A stretch of DNA of 64,000 nt from the NCBI GenBank assembly GCA_003349915.1, contig QFXE01000020.1, positions 1 to 64,000 of the forward strand, in the 5' to 3' direction. Positions 18,076 to 26,921 of this stretch are shown piece after piece. Made by a program: the position numbers and the translations under genes. The number at the start of each line of letters is the position of its first letter. Positions within the stretch are counted from its first letter, which is position 1. Source of the DNA: an endosymbiont of Escarpia spicata (GTDB lineage: Bacteria; Pseudomonadota; Gammaproteobacteria; Chromatiales; Chromatiaceae). A model generated the notes under the pieces. It made no database searches, had not been told where the DNA came from, and saw nothing but the letters and a program-made list of their open reading frames with translations.

Positions 18076-18301
18076 CTTCGTTCCCCCCCAGCGGCTGTTC
18101 GTCCTCCGGCATAAACATCTCCAGCTCTGGCGATGATTCCAGCAACTCCACCGGATCCATCAATTCGCCGTCTTCCTGCTCCCCCCATGCAGCCAGGTAC
18201 TCCAACATCTCCATGGACAACGCCTCTTCCGCCACGGCACTCTGTGTCAGGATTCCAAAGCAGATAAGTGCCATCGGCATGCGCCTTTTCGACGAATTCA
18301 T
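18059..18301 (-). CDS. Small acidic exported protein in the sigma-factor operon
   Basis: An 80-residue protein of unknown function: a short hydrophobic N-terminal segment (MNSSKRRMPMALICFGI) that may act as a signal peptide cleaved near AVAEE, then a strongly acidic tail (Glu/Asp rich). ATG 18301 overlaps the upstream stop as ATGA, and its own end overlaps the DUF3106 gene. Its acidity is the opposite of the very basic DUF3106 product, so the two may interact by charge. That is inference only. Confidence 0.65.
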   Translation of the reverse strand: MNSSKRRMPMALICFGILTQSAVAEEALSMEMLEYLAAWGEQEDGELMDPVELLESSPELEMFMPEDEQPLGGNEDEGTL

Positions 18302-18687
18302 GCAGAACCATCCGTTGCACCCGCCTCCAGCCAACGATAGAAATCCAGATTCTCGTAGAGTTCGATCTCATCCTCCGCGGCAATGATCTCCATGACGGGC
18401 AGAAGATCCGGAGAGATTCCATCAACCGACCGCTGCATGAACCACACAGAAACGACCAAAATCATCGCCACCATCGCCAAGCCGCCAGCGGGCACCCAAG
18501 AGATGCCATTGACCCCGCCATCCACACCGGCAAAGGCCAAACCCCGACTCCACAGCGTGCGTCTCTGCAGCTGGGCCTCCTGCACCGCATTGGCACGTAT
18601 CTGCCGCAGACGGGAGAGCGTCTCCATCTGCTCATCGAGCTGGGATTTCGCCCAGTCTGAAAATGCCTTGTCCTGCTCTCTGTTCAT
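18298..18687 (-). CDS. Probable membrane anti-sigma factor, DUF3619-like
   Basis: A 129-residue protein with a cytoplasmic N-terminal helix-rich part (1-65), one membrane segment (about 68-86, GGLAMVAMILVVSVWFMQ) and a short periplasmic tail (LDFYRWLEA). ATG 18687 overlaps the sigma gene stop (ATGA). The position directly behind an ECF sigma factor and the single membrane helix fit an anti-sigma regulator. The resemblance to DUF3619 is from length, the LDFYxWL tail and neighbours; direct proof is lacking. Confidence 0.75.
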   Translation of the reverse strand: MNREQDKAFSDWAKSQLDEQMETLSRLRQIRANAVQEAQLQRRTLWSRGLAFAGVDGGVNGISWVPAGGLAMVAMILVVSVWFMQRSVDGISPDLLPVMEIIAAEDEIELYENLDFYRWLEAGATDGSA

Positions 18688-19244
18688 GGCCAATGATCTT
18701 TCAGTTTTTTTCGTAACGCCTGCATGGCGCGGGAAAGATGGGTCTTGACACTGCCTGCGGAACAACCCATCGCTGCCGCAGTCTGCGCCACATCAAGACC
18801 CTCAAGGGTGCGCAGAATAAATGCCTGCTGCTGACGTAGCGGCAGGGCTTCAACCGCCTCTATCAAGGCATCCCCTACATCGCTGCTTTCCAGTGTACGG
18901 GCTGGATCCGGCATCGCCGGATCCGGTGCAGTCTGGATCGGGTCTTCCCGCCGATCATCCGCCGCTTCGCCGCCAAACCAGACCCGCCAGCGGCTGCGGA
19001 CTTTATGACGGCGATACCAGTCGCGGATGCGATTCTGCATCACACGGTGAAACAGCGCCCCCCACTCCTCTTCCGGCCGTTTTCCATAGCCACGGACAAA
19101 GGCAAGCATGGCATCCTGCACCAGGTCCAACGCCTCCTCAGACTGTCCGGTTGCAGTCCGCGCCATGAGGAAAGCCCGTCGCTCGACTCCGGCAAGAAAT
19201 GTATCCAACGCCTGTTGATTCTGTTCCGTTCGGTCCTGCCTCAA
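18684..19244 (-). CDS. ECF-type RNA polymerase sigma factor
   Basis: A 186-residue sigma70-family factor. Region 2 spans about 20-90 (ALDLVQDAMLAFVRGY, ALFHRVMQNRIRDWYRRHK) and region 4 about 130-180 (LPLRQQQAFILRTLEGLDVAQTA, then the helix-turn-helix CSAGSVKTHLSRAMQALRKK). An unstructured linker rich in Asp and Pro joins them. The start is a TTG at 19244 with GGGGAG about 7 bp upstream; no ATG occurs before region 2. It heads a five-gene overlapping operon and probably controls it. The inducing signal is unknown. Confidence 0.9.
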   Translation of the reverse strand: MRQDRTEQNQQALDTFLAGVERRAFLMARTATGQSEEALDLVQDAMLAFVRGYGKRPEEEWGALFHRVMQNRIRDWYRRHKVRSRWRVWFGGEAADDRREDPIQTAPDPAMPDPARTLESSDVGDALIEAVEALPLRQQQAFILRTLEGLDVAQTAAAMGCSAGSVKTHLSRAMQALRKKLKDHWP

Positions 19245-19785
19245 AGCAGACTCCCCACTCCGGCCTCCCCACGCTCACTTCACACTGTGATTATGCACGG
19301 ACGTGGAAACCGCCACCAGAAGCCGCAGATGCCCTATCCCTATACCCTCTAACGTTTCAGCCAGAAAAGGGTTGACAACCTGCCAAAATAACCATCCCGC
19401 ACTGTCAAATAGCCTTGCTTATTCACAACTGACTGTTTCTCTACAGAAATTTCCTCCCACTCGACACACTTTGCAAATAAGAAACAGATAATATTGTGTA
19501 AGCCGTTGTTTTACTTGTGATTTACAAAATAGTGTAAATATTGCACAGATTAACAAATCCCCACTATTTTCAAGGCCTGGAAGCAAACACCCGAAATTCC
19601 CCCACAGAGTTATCCACAGGTTCTGTGGAAAAACCTCGCAACCCCTAAAGTTCACCGCTAAGTCAGTGATTTTTCTGACAGAGACACAGTTTTTCATCTC
19701 GTTCAAAAAACTGATTTGGTTCATCCCCGGTAATTTTCGCAGTAAACGGTTAAACCCGACAGCCACCTAGTGTTAGAGTCCCGGC
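19245..19785. other. AT-rich intergenic region between the sigma gene and priA
   Basis: A 541-bp region between divergent genes with no convincing coding sequence. The part from 19480 to 19560 is notably AT-rich compared with the rest of the window. It contains DnaA-box-like 9-mers (listed separately) and must hold the promoters of the sigma operon (minus) and priA (plus). I could not fix those promoters with confidence. Confidence 0.6.
19419..19632. promoter_or_regulatory. DnaA-box cluster upstream of priA
   Basis: TTATTCACA at 19419-19427 and TTATCCACA at 19610-19618 both match the consensus TTATNCACA exactly. TGTGGAAAA at 19624-19632 is an inverted box with one mismatch. The second and third boxes sit within a small inverted repeat, CCACAGA (19602-19608) and TCTGTGG (19622-19628). 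The AT-rich block lies between the first and second boxes. Confidence 0.6.
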
Positions 19786-21999
19786 ATGACGAGTCACCGC
19801 TTTCTTCGTGTCGCCCTGCCGGGACCCCTGCGCACCTTGTTCGATTACCTTCCAACAGTGGAGATTGCGACAGATCTCACTCCCGGCATTCGTCTCAAAG
19901 TGCCTTTTGGCCGCGGCAGCCGTTGCGGCATACTCTGGGACACTCCCTCCCACAGTGAAGTTGCTAGCGATCGTCTGAAAGAGATTGAGACGGTCATCGA
20001 CCAGGAAGCCCTGCTCCGCGCAGGGGACATCTCCCTGCTGCACTGGAGCGCAGACTACTATCAGCACCCTCTTGGGGACGTATTATTCCACGCCCTGCCG
20101 GTCAAACTGCGCAAATGTGCGCTACCCACCGGCAGCGGCAGCAAAGGATGGCGGCAGACTCAGGCGGGGCGGGCCGTTGAACCCACCAGCCTGAAGCGCG
20201 CCCCGAGACAGCGGAGCCTCATGCAGGCCCTGTCGGTCACAAGAGAAGGACTCACTACAAGCCACCTGGTACAACAGTGCGGTGACTGCAGTGCCGTGCT
20301 GCGAACCTTGCGGCAAAAGGGCTGGATCGAACCCGTTTTGCTTGAGACCCGAACTGCTGATCAACTGGACACCGTCACACCCACCAGCCTCACCCTGACA
20401 GAGACACAGAAAACGGTGGCCGGAGAGGTCGTTTCCCACTTCGGCGGTTTTGCCCCCTTTTTGCTGGAAGGCGTTACTGGTAGCGGCAAAACAGAAGTCT
20501 ATCTCTCGCTCATCGAGATGGCCCTGCAGCGGGGCGAGCAGGCCCTTGTGCTGGTACCGGAGATCGGCCTCACCCCACAGCTGATCCGTCGCTTCGAACG
20601 GCGACTCGGTGGCAACGTTTCACTACTCCATTCGGGCCTTGCAGATGGAGAACGCGAACGCAACTGGCTCTCAGTTCGCGATGGGACGGCCAGGGTGTTG
20701 GTGGGCACCCGCTCCGCAGTATTTACCCCCATGCCGGAATTAGGACTGATCATCGTCGACGAAGAGCACGATATCTCCTTCAAGCAGCAGGAGGGGTTTC
20801 GTTACTCCGCCCGGGATCTCGCGGTGGTGCGGGCCAGTCGCGCAGGGTGTCCGGTGCTGCTTGGCTCTGCGACACCTTCCCTTGAAAGTCTGCGCAATGT
20901 GGCGCTGCAGCGTTACCGGCACATCGCGCTGCCGGAGCGGGTGGGGGGAGCCCGCCTTCCGAAGATGGATCTGCTGGATATTCGTAATATCAGGCTCGAT
21001 GGCGGACTCTCCCCTGCACTGCTGAAAAACATCGGCAAAACCCTGCAACGCGGAGAGCAGGCGATGCTCTTTCTCAACCGACGTGGATTTGCCCCGGTCA
21101 TCACCTGCCACGCCTGCGGCTGGCTCTCCGACTGCCCCCGCTGCGATGCACGCATGACACTGCACCTCAACGGCAAACTGCTCTGGTGTCACCACTGTGG
21201 CTTTCAACGACGCCAGCCAACCCAATGCCCGGAATGCGGCAGCCCTGAACTGCGCCCGTTGGGACAAGGCACCGAGCGACTCGAAACATCATTGCAGCAG
21301 CACTTTCCCGATACGCCCATCGCCCGCATCGACCGGGACTCCACCCGGCGCAAGGGCAGCCTTGAACAATTGCTGAAAGGGATTCGTGCGGGCCATTTCC
21401 CACTGCTCATCGGCACCCAGATGCTGGCCAAGGGTCACCACTTTCCTGACGTCACATTAGTCGGCATTATCGATATCGACCAGGGACTCTTCGGCACCGA
21501 CTACCGCGCCTCGGAACGCATGGCGCAACTACTCATGCAGGTGGCGGGCCGCGCCGGCCGGGCGGACAAACCAGGACGGGTGCTGATCCAGACCCGCCAT
21601 CCTGACCATCCACTACTGCACACCCTGATCAACCGCGGCTACGGGGCCTTTGCACAAGAGGCACTTGCAGAACGGCTCTTGGCAGAACTACCTCCCTTCA
21701 GCTACCAGGTGCTGCTACGTGCGGAAGCGACAGAAAAGACCGATCCGAACGATTTTCTGCAAATGGCGGCAACTGCCGGGCAACAGATTCCGGGGGCTGA
21801 CAAACTGAGTTTCTGGGGACCCGTTCCTGCGCCCATGGAGCGCCGAGCGGGCAAAGTACGTGCCCATCTGCTGATCCAGGCCAACGACCGCGGCAACCTG
21901 CAGCAGTGGCTCAGGCTGTGGATCGCCCAACTGGAGAGACTGCCCAACGCACGCAAGGTGCGCTGGTCGGTGGATGTCGATCCACAGGAGATGTTCTAG
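19786..21999 (+). CDS. priA: Primosomal protein N', replication restart helicase
   Basis: A 3'-5' DNA helicase that recognises stalled forks and reloads the replisome. The 737 residues (E. coli 732) show the N-terminal DNA-binding region (FDYLPT), Walker A GVTGSGKT (229-236), DEEH box (325-328), SATPS, and the zinc-binding Cys pairs CHACGWLSDCPRCDARM and CHHCGF...CPECGS. Later come the helicase motifs GTQMLAKGHHFPDVTLVGI and QVAGRAGRADKPG. It lies convergent with phoB, 57 bp apart. DnaA boxes lie in its upstream region. Confidence 0.98.
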   Translation: MTSHRFLRVALPGPLRTLFDYLPTVEIATDLTPGIRLKVPFGRGSRCGILWDTPSHSEVASDRLKEIETVIDQEALLRAGDISLLHWSADYYQHPLGDVLFHALPVKLRKCALPTGSGSKGWRQTQAGRAVEPTSLKRAPRQRSLMQALSVTREGLTTSHLVQQCGDCSAVLRTLRQKGWIEPVLLETRTADQLDTVTPTSLTLTETQKTVAGEVVSHFGGFAPFLLEGVTGSGKTEVYLSLIEMALQRGEQALVLVPEIGLTPQLIRRFERRLGGNVSLLHSGLADGERERNWLSVRDGTARVLVGTRSAVFTPMPELGLIIVDEEHDISFKQQEGFRYSARDLAVVRASRAGCPVLLGSATPSLESLRNVALQRYRHIALPERVGGARLPKMDLLDIRNIRLDGGLSPALLKNIGKTLQRGEQAMLFLNRRGFAPVITCHACGWLSDCPRCDARMTLHLNGKLLWCHHCGFQRRQPTQCPECGSPELRPLGQGTERLETSLQQHFPDTPIARIDRDSTRRKGSLEQLLKGIRAGHFPLLIGTQMLAKGHHFPDVTLVGIIDIDQGLFGTDYRASERMAQLLMQVAGRAGRADKPGRVLIQTRHPDHPLLHTLINRGYGAFAQEALAERLLAELPPFSYQVLLRAEATEKTDPNDFLQMAATAGQQIPGADKLSFWGPVPAPMERRAGKVRAHLLIQANDRGNLQQWLRLWIAQLERLPNARKVRWSVDVDPQEMF

Positions 22000-22056
22000 G
22001 AATCTGTCGGGTTTATCCGGAAACGCTAAAGCCCAAATGAACGGGACAGCGCCATA

Positions 22057-22749
22057 TCAGGACTGAGGAGAAAAACGGTAACCGACACCACGCACCGTCT
22101 GTACCATCATTTCCAACGAAAAAGGCTCCAATGCCTTGCGCAGGCGGCGGATATGCACATCGACTGTGCGCTCTTCGATGTAAACATTGGTGCCCCAAAC
22201 CCGGTCGAGCAGCTGTGAGCGGGAGTAGACCCGCTCTCGATGTATCATGAAGAAATGCAGCAAACGAAACTCCGTGGGCCCCAGTTCAACTGTTTTACCC
22301 CGCACTGACACACGATGACTTACCGGATCGAGACAGAGTTCACTACACTCAACCTTCTCCTCATTAAATTGCGGGGAGATGCGCCGCAGCACGGATCGGG
22401 TCCGCGCCATTAGCTCGCGGGCAGAGAAGGGTTTGGTTACATAGTCTTCAACACCACTATCAAGGCCCTTGACCTTATCATCGTCCTCACCTTTGGCGGT
22501 GAGCATAATGATCGGGATCGATGCGGTCTTTTGATCCGACTTCAAGCGGGAGGCCAAATCGATACCGCTCATGCCCGGCAGCATCCAGTCAAGCAGGATC
22601 AGATCCGGTCGCGAATGCCGTATCTGTCTTATCGCGCCGGTAGCATCCTCCGCCACCACGGCATAAAACCCCTCCTGCTCCAGAACGAAGCGAAGCATCT
22701 CCAGCACTGCGGGTTCGTCATCAACAGCTAATATCTTTGGGGCAACCAT
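22057..22749 (-). CDS. phoB: Phosphate regulon response regulator PhoB
   Basis: A 230-residue OmpR/PhoB-family regulator. The receiver domain has the acidic pair D10-D11, phosphorylation site D54 in [10 protein letters not shown] and Lys in [11 protein letters not shown]. The C-terminal winged helix has [14 protein letters not shown] and [18 protein letters not shown]. Length and the receiver segment [20 protein letters not shown] are closest to PhoB, which activates phosphate-scavenging genes. No phoR kinase is adjacent: the neighbours are priA (convergent) and a divergent lipoprotein gene. The upstream GGTTGCC-type start region is short; ATG 22749 begins [12 protein letters not shown]. Confidence 0.9.
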   Translation of the reverse strand: MVAPKILAVDDEPAVLEMLRFVLEQEGFYAVVAEDATGAIRQIRHSRPDLILLDWMLPGMSGIDLASRLKSDQKTASIPIIMLTAKGEDDDKVKGLDSGVEDYVTKPFSARELMARTRSVLRRISPQFNEEKVECSELCLDPVSHRVSVRGKTVELGPTEFRLLHFFMIHRERVYSRSQLLDRVWGTNVYIEERTVDVHIRRLRKALEPFSLEMMVQTVRGVGYRFSPQS

Positions 22750-23031
22750 TTCAGGTTCCAGAAAATGAGTCTGAACCCAATTAAAGCGGGGATTTGTTAC
22801 ACCACGATGACAATCTGAAGGAATCTATGAAACCAGACCAGGATTAAGGGTTGCCGCCAGGCAACTCCCGCAAAAGACCAACTGGCGCACAGACCAAATG
22901 TGAAAAAGGTCGTACTTTGCACAACTGGGAGGCTTTCCTTCATTGTTTCTGGAGGCTGCTCCCTAAATTTTCCGGCGGATCTGGCGTTAAATATGGACAT
23001 CAACCCAGTTATTTAAAAAAGATGTGCAGTC

Positions 23032-26000
23032 ATGTTAAACAATACGTTTTCTAAAACCTTCTTCACCACGCTACTAGTTCTCCTGCTTGCAGCCTGTGGG
23101 GGTGGCGCTACCGACGAAGGAACAGATCAAACCGCCAGCAAAACCACTTTTGTCGGCAGCGTGGGCGACGGCCCGGTAGTCAACGCTCAGGTCACCCTGC
23201 GCAATGCTGCCGGCCAGATACTCGCAACCACCAGCTCCGACGCCCAGGCAGATTACAACTTCTCTGTCGAAGTTCAGCCAGAGGATTACCCCCTCACAGT
23301 CGAAGCGACCGGTGGCACCGACCTGGTGACCGGAAGCGCACCCGAGTTCAATCTTCGCAGCACCATCCTGGCACCGGGAGAAACCAGGGCAAATATGACG
23401 CCCCACTCCAGCCTGATCGTGGCGTTGGCGAAAAAACTACCTGGTGGACTCAGCACCGCCAACATGCAAACTGCACAGAACACCATCCTCAATCGATTCG
23501 CCTTCGGTCTGGACATACAGCAGATCAGCGACCCGCTGCACACCGAGATTGGGGAGATCAATGTCGCCCAGATCATCAAATCATCGGAAGCGATGGGGGA
23601 GTGGCTGCGCCGCACCCGCGATGCCATCCTCGATGCAGGCACAATTCTCGATATCGATCAGTTGATTGAGCTTCTGGCGGATGATCTTGTCGACGGCCAA
23701 CTGGATGGCAGCAATGGCCAACCTCAGATCGCAGACATGGCCCAAATCATCTCCGGCGCGGTACTGCTGGAGACTATGCTTAACAACCTTCAAGTCAACG
23801 GACTGGACGTCATCCAGTTCATGGACGACGCCATCGCGGTCATTATGCCCGGCTCCCAGGCAGGTACTGATCAGGTATTGATCACCGGCGACCTGATACA
23901 GCAGACCCGCCTTGCGCTGGCAACAGCAGGCAATTTCGATCCTACAGCAGTACTCGACGACATCGACAGCGATCTTGCTGCCCTCACTGCCGGCAGTGAC
24001 GTCACCACCGTTCGCAATGGGCTACCTGCGGACAGCACTACCCGCCTCGACACCGCCATCCAGAATGGACTGCAGGCAATCAATGATGGAGGCGGCACTA
24101 CCAACCAGGCACCAGCGATCTCCGGATCACCTGCCGGTAATGTTGCTGAAGGCTCGACCTACAGCTTTACCCCCATCGCATCCGATGCGGATGGCGACGT
24201 ACTGGTCTTCAGCATCAGCAACCCGCCATCTTGGGCCAGTTTCAACACTGCGACTGGTAATCTGTCCGGCACGGCAGGCAGCTATGGCAATATCCTCATC
24301 AGCGTAACCGACGGCGCAGAGAGCGCCTCACTGGCGGGTTTCACTATCATCGTCAGCAGTAACAGCAATACCAACAGCGCACCAACCATCACCGGCACAC
24401 CGGCCTCAGGTGTTGCCGAAAAAGCAACTTATACGTTTACCCCGAGCGCATTCGATGCGGACGGTGACGCACTGAGTTTCAGCATCACCAACAAACCGAA
24501 CTGGGCCGGCTTCGACCCCACCACCGGTCAACTGTTCGGCAACCCTGGCTACAATGATGCCGGACTCTGGGGCGATATCCTTATCAGCGTGACCGACGGC
24601 ACGGAAAGTGCTTCACTGGCCGTTTTTTCCATCACCGTCAGCAACACAAACCAGGCACCGGTCATCAGCGGCTCGCCGGCGGGCAGCGTCGCCGAGGGTT
24701 CAGCCTACAGCTTCACTCCCAGCGCCTCCGACCCGGATGGCGACAACCTGGTCTTCAGCATCACCAACAAGCCGGTTTGGGCCAGTTTTGACACCGCCAC
24801 CGGACAGCTCTCCGGCACGCCTGGCGCTGGCACGGCCGGCAGTTATGGCAACATCATCATCAGCGTAACCGACGGCACGGATAGCGCCTCACTGACCAGT
24901 TTCACCCTCACTGTCACCAGCACTACCAACAGCGCACCGAGCATCTCCGGCTCACCGGCCGGCAATGCCACAGAGGGCACAGCCTACAGCTTCACTCCCA
25001 GCGCCTCTGATCCGGACGGCGATAACCTGACCTTCAGTATCGTTAACAAGCCGGCCTGGGCCAGCTTCAACACTGCCAGCGGACAGCTCTCCGGCACACC
25101 TGGCACAGGCACGGCAGGCAGCTATAGCAATATCGGCATCTCTGTCTCCGACGGTACTGAGAGCGCAACACTGAACGCCTTCCAGATCACTGTCACCGCA
25201 CCCGCACCAGGCGGGGGTAACAACCTCTATGTCGACCCACTCATCGGCGCGTCGAGTTGCAATGACTATGATGCTGGCAGCCGCGCCTGCGGTGCAGGTA
25301 CCGACACGGCCTTTCGCAGTCTGAGCGGGGCCGCCGCAGCGGCTGTCGCCGGTGAAACCGTTTTGATTCGCGAGGGCGACTACAATGAGGCGCTGATTCC
25401 GCAGAACTCCGGCACGCCCGACAACTACATCACCTATCGCAACTATGAATCGGAGCAGGCAACGATCACCGGCACCAATCTCAGTCCGGCCATCGACATC
25501 TCCAATCGCCAATACCTTATTCTGCAGGGATTACGGGTTCACGATGTCTATCGCTGGATGTACGCCCTCAACGCCCATTACAACATCCTGCAGTACAACA
25601 GCTTCCTACGGGCGAGCCACGGCAGCACCAGCGCCAAGACTGGCCTGTTCTTTCAGGAGGCGACCCATAACAAGGTGCTCAACAACACCATCGAGGACTC
25701 CACCCAGGATAACCTTGCTCTGATCAAATCGGATCACAACCTGGTGGAGGGCAATACCTTTGTGCGCGCAAGCCATACGCTCTGGGTGATCAAGTGCGGC
25801 AACTTCAACGTGATCCGCGATAACTATTTCTATAACGAAATCCAGAAGATCGGCGAGATCTACGACTGCGACAATGTGGGTTTTGATCACGAGTTCACCA
25901 TTCACGATGCCACCAAGTACAATCTGGTGGAAGGCAATACCTTTGCCAAAACCAGCTCGTATTACAGCACCTCCGGCGGCAACGGTATCCAATATGCCGG

Positions 26001-26748
26001 TCAAAACGGCATCATTCGCCAGAATGTCTTTTATGCGAACAATTCCGGCCTCGGCATGCAGAACTACAGCCCGGAGGCCCGCTTCAACACCCACAACCGG
26101 GTCTACAACAACGTTTTCCACAAAAATCTCTGTGGCGGCATCACTACGATGGACTCTTCAGTGGGGGGCTTTGAGGACAACCTCTTCGCCAACAACATCC
26201 TCAACAGGAATACGGACTGCGAAGCGCCTAACGTTCCCTACCAGCACGTCTACCGTAACGACATGTCGGGTTATCAGTTCGACACCAACAACTTCTTCTC
26301 CGGCAACGTGGGAGATAATGTGATTGGACATTGGGGCAGCACCGGCATCTCACTGGTCGATGCGCAGAACACAAAACCGGCTTTCTACGTAAACAACCTG
26401 GAGCAGGACCCGCAGTTCGTGGATGAGGTCAACCGTGACTTCACCCTCGAACCCACCAGCCCGATGATCGATGCCGGACGTTTCCTCACCACCTCCGTGG
26501 GCAGCGGCAGCGGCACCACCCTGGTGGTCGATGATGCCGGTTACTTCTACGACGGTTTCGGGATCGCCGGTGAGGCCGGGGATGAGATCCAGCTGCAGGG
26601 CAGTAACGAGACCGCCCGTATCGTCGAGATCAACTATGCCAACCACACCATCACCCTCGATCGTGCATTGAGCTGGAATGCAGGTCAGGGCGTGGCCTTG
26701 AAATACAACGGTACAGCACCGGATATGGGGGCATTTGAAACCCCTTAG
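23032..26748 (+). CDS. Large lipoprotein with four Ig-like repeats and a beta-helix domain
   Basis: A 1238-residue surface or periplasmic protein with a lipoprotein signal (LLVLLLAACGGG, Cys at about 22). Residues 40-115 resemble a carboxypeptidase-like or transthyretin-like beta domain (VGDGPVVNAQVTLRNAAGQI). Residues 120-350 are mainly helical. Four Ig/cadherin-like repeats start at 358, 449, 540 and 633. From about 727 the chain has the pattern of a right-handed parallel beta-helix (short turns such as NNTIEDSTQDNLALI and HNLVEGNTF), which resembles polysaccharide lyases or binding proteins. No catalytic residues can be assigned. Probable role: carbohydrate binding, cleavage or adhesion. 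No close operon partner. Confidence 0.82.
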   Translation: MLNNTFSKTFFTTLLVLLLAACGGGATDEGTDQTASKTTFVGSVGDGPVVNAQVTLRNAAGQILATTSSDAQADYNFSVEVQPEDYPLTVEATGGTDLVTGSAPEFNLRSTILAPGETRANMTPHSSLIVALAKKLPGGLSTANMQTAQNTILNRFAFGLDIQQISDPLHTEIGEINVAQIIKSSEAMGEWLRRTRDAILDAGTILDIDQLIELLADDLVDGQLDGSNGQPQIADMAQIISGAVLLETMLNNLQVNGLDVIQFMDDAIAVIMPGSQAGTDQVLITGDLIQQTRLALATAGNFDPTAVLDDIDSDLAALTAGSDVTTVRNGLPADSTTRLDTAIQNGLQAINDGGGTTNQAPAISGSPAGNVAEGSTYSFTPIASDADGDVLVFSISNPPSWASFNTATGNLSGTAGSYGNILISVTDGAESASLAGFTIIVSSNSNTNSAPTITGTPASGVAEKATYTFTPSAFDADGDALSFSITNKPNWAGFDPTTGQLFGNPGYNDAGLWGDILISVTDGTESASLAVFSITVSNTNQAPVISGSPAGSVAEGSAYSFTPSASDPDGDNLVFSITNKPVWASFDTATGQLSGTPGAGTAGSYGNIIISVTDGTDSASLTSFTLTVTSTTNSAPSISGSPAGNATEGTAYSFTPSASDPDGDNLTFSIVNKPAWASFNTASGQLSGTPGTGTAGSYSNIGISVSDGTESATLNAFQITVTAPAPGGGNNLYVDPLIGASSCNDYDAGSRACGAGTDTAFRSLSGAAAAAVAGETVLIREGDYNEALIPQNSGTPDNYITYRNYESEQATITGTNLSPAIDISNRQYLILQGLRVHDVYRWMYALNAHYNILQYNSFLRASHGSTSAKTGLFFQEATHNKVLNNTIEDSTQDNLALIKSDHNLVEGNTFVRASHTLWVIKCGNFNVIRDNYFYNEIQKIGEIYDCDNVGFDHEFTIHDATKYNLVEGNTFAKTSSYYSTSGGNGIQYAGQNGIIRQNVFYANNSGLGMQNYSPEARFNTHNRVYNNVFHKNLCGGITTMDSSVGGFEDNLFANNILNRNTDCEAPNVPYQHVYRNDMSGYQFDTNNFFSGNVGDNVIGHWGSTGISLVDAQNTKPAFYVNNLEQDPQFVDEVNRDFTLEPTSPMIDAGRFLTTSVGSGSGTTLVVDDAGYFYDGFGIAGEAGDEIQLQGSNETARIVEINYANHTITLDRALSWNAGQGVALKYNGTAPDMGAFETP
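24103..25200 (+). repeat. Four tandem Ig-like repeats within the large lipoprotein gene
   Basis: Units of about 91-93 codons begin at 24103, 24376, 24649 and 24928. Each follows the pattern APxISGSPA, EGxxYxFTPSASDxDGD, FSIxNKPxWASF, GQLSGTPG and a closing ISVxDGxxSAxL. Units 3 and 4 are the most alike at DNA level, unit 2 the most diverged, which suggests recent duplication or gene conversion of the last units. Confidence 0.85.
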
Positions 26749-26765
26749 TTTAATCGAACGTCCTT

Positions 26766-26843
26766 GCCCGATCCGCTACGCTTGATCGGGCCTACGAAGC
26801 GATACCCGCTCATGTAGGCCGGTTCAAGCGCAGCGGAACCGGC
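26766..26843. repeat. REP-type inverted pair (BIME-like), copy 1
   Basis: Two 30-bp GTAG-headed palindromes face away from each other: the GATC-stem variant on the minus strand (26766-26795) and the GTTC-stem variant on the plus strand (26814-26843), 18 bp apart. The stems are GCCCGATC/GATCGGGC and GCCGGTTC/GAACCGGC. The 78 bp differ at only two positions from the copy at 31761-31838. It lies between the lipoprotein gene and the KAP NTPase gene. Confidence 0.9.
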
Positions 26844-26921
26844 AAACCCGCTGAAAGAAAACCCCTACCGAAATCCCCAGCACTCAAGTATCTTATCCCT
26901 ATCTAAACATGGAGATACTTC

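Noticed and set aside
19245-19785. The AT-rich DnaA-box region as the chromosomal origin.
   Set aside because: Only two perfect boxes are seen and no dnaA, gidA or other origin-linked gene is near; it is kept as a weak possibility only in the findings.
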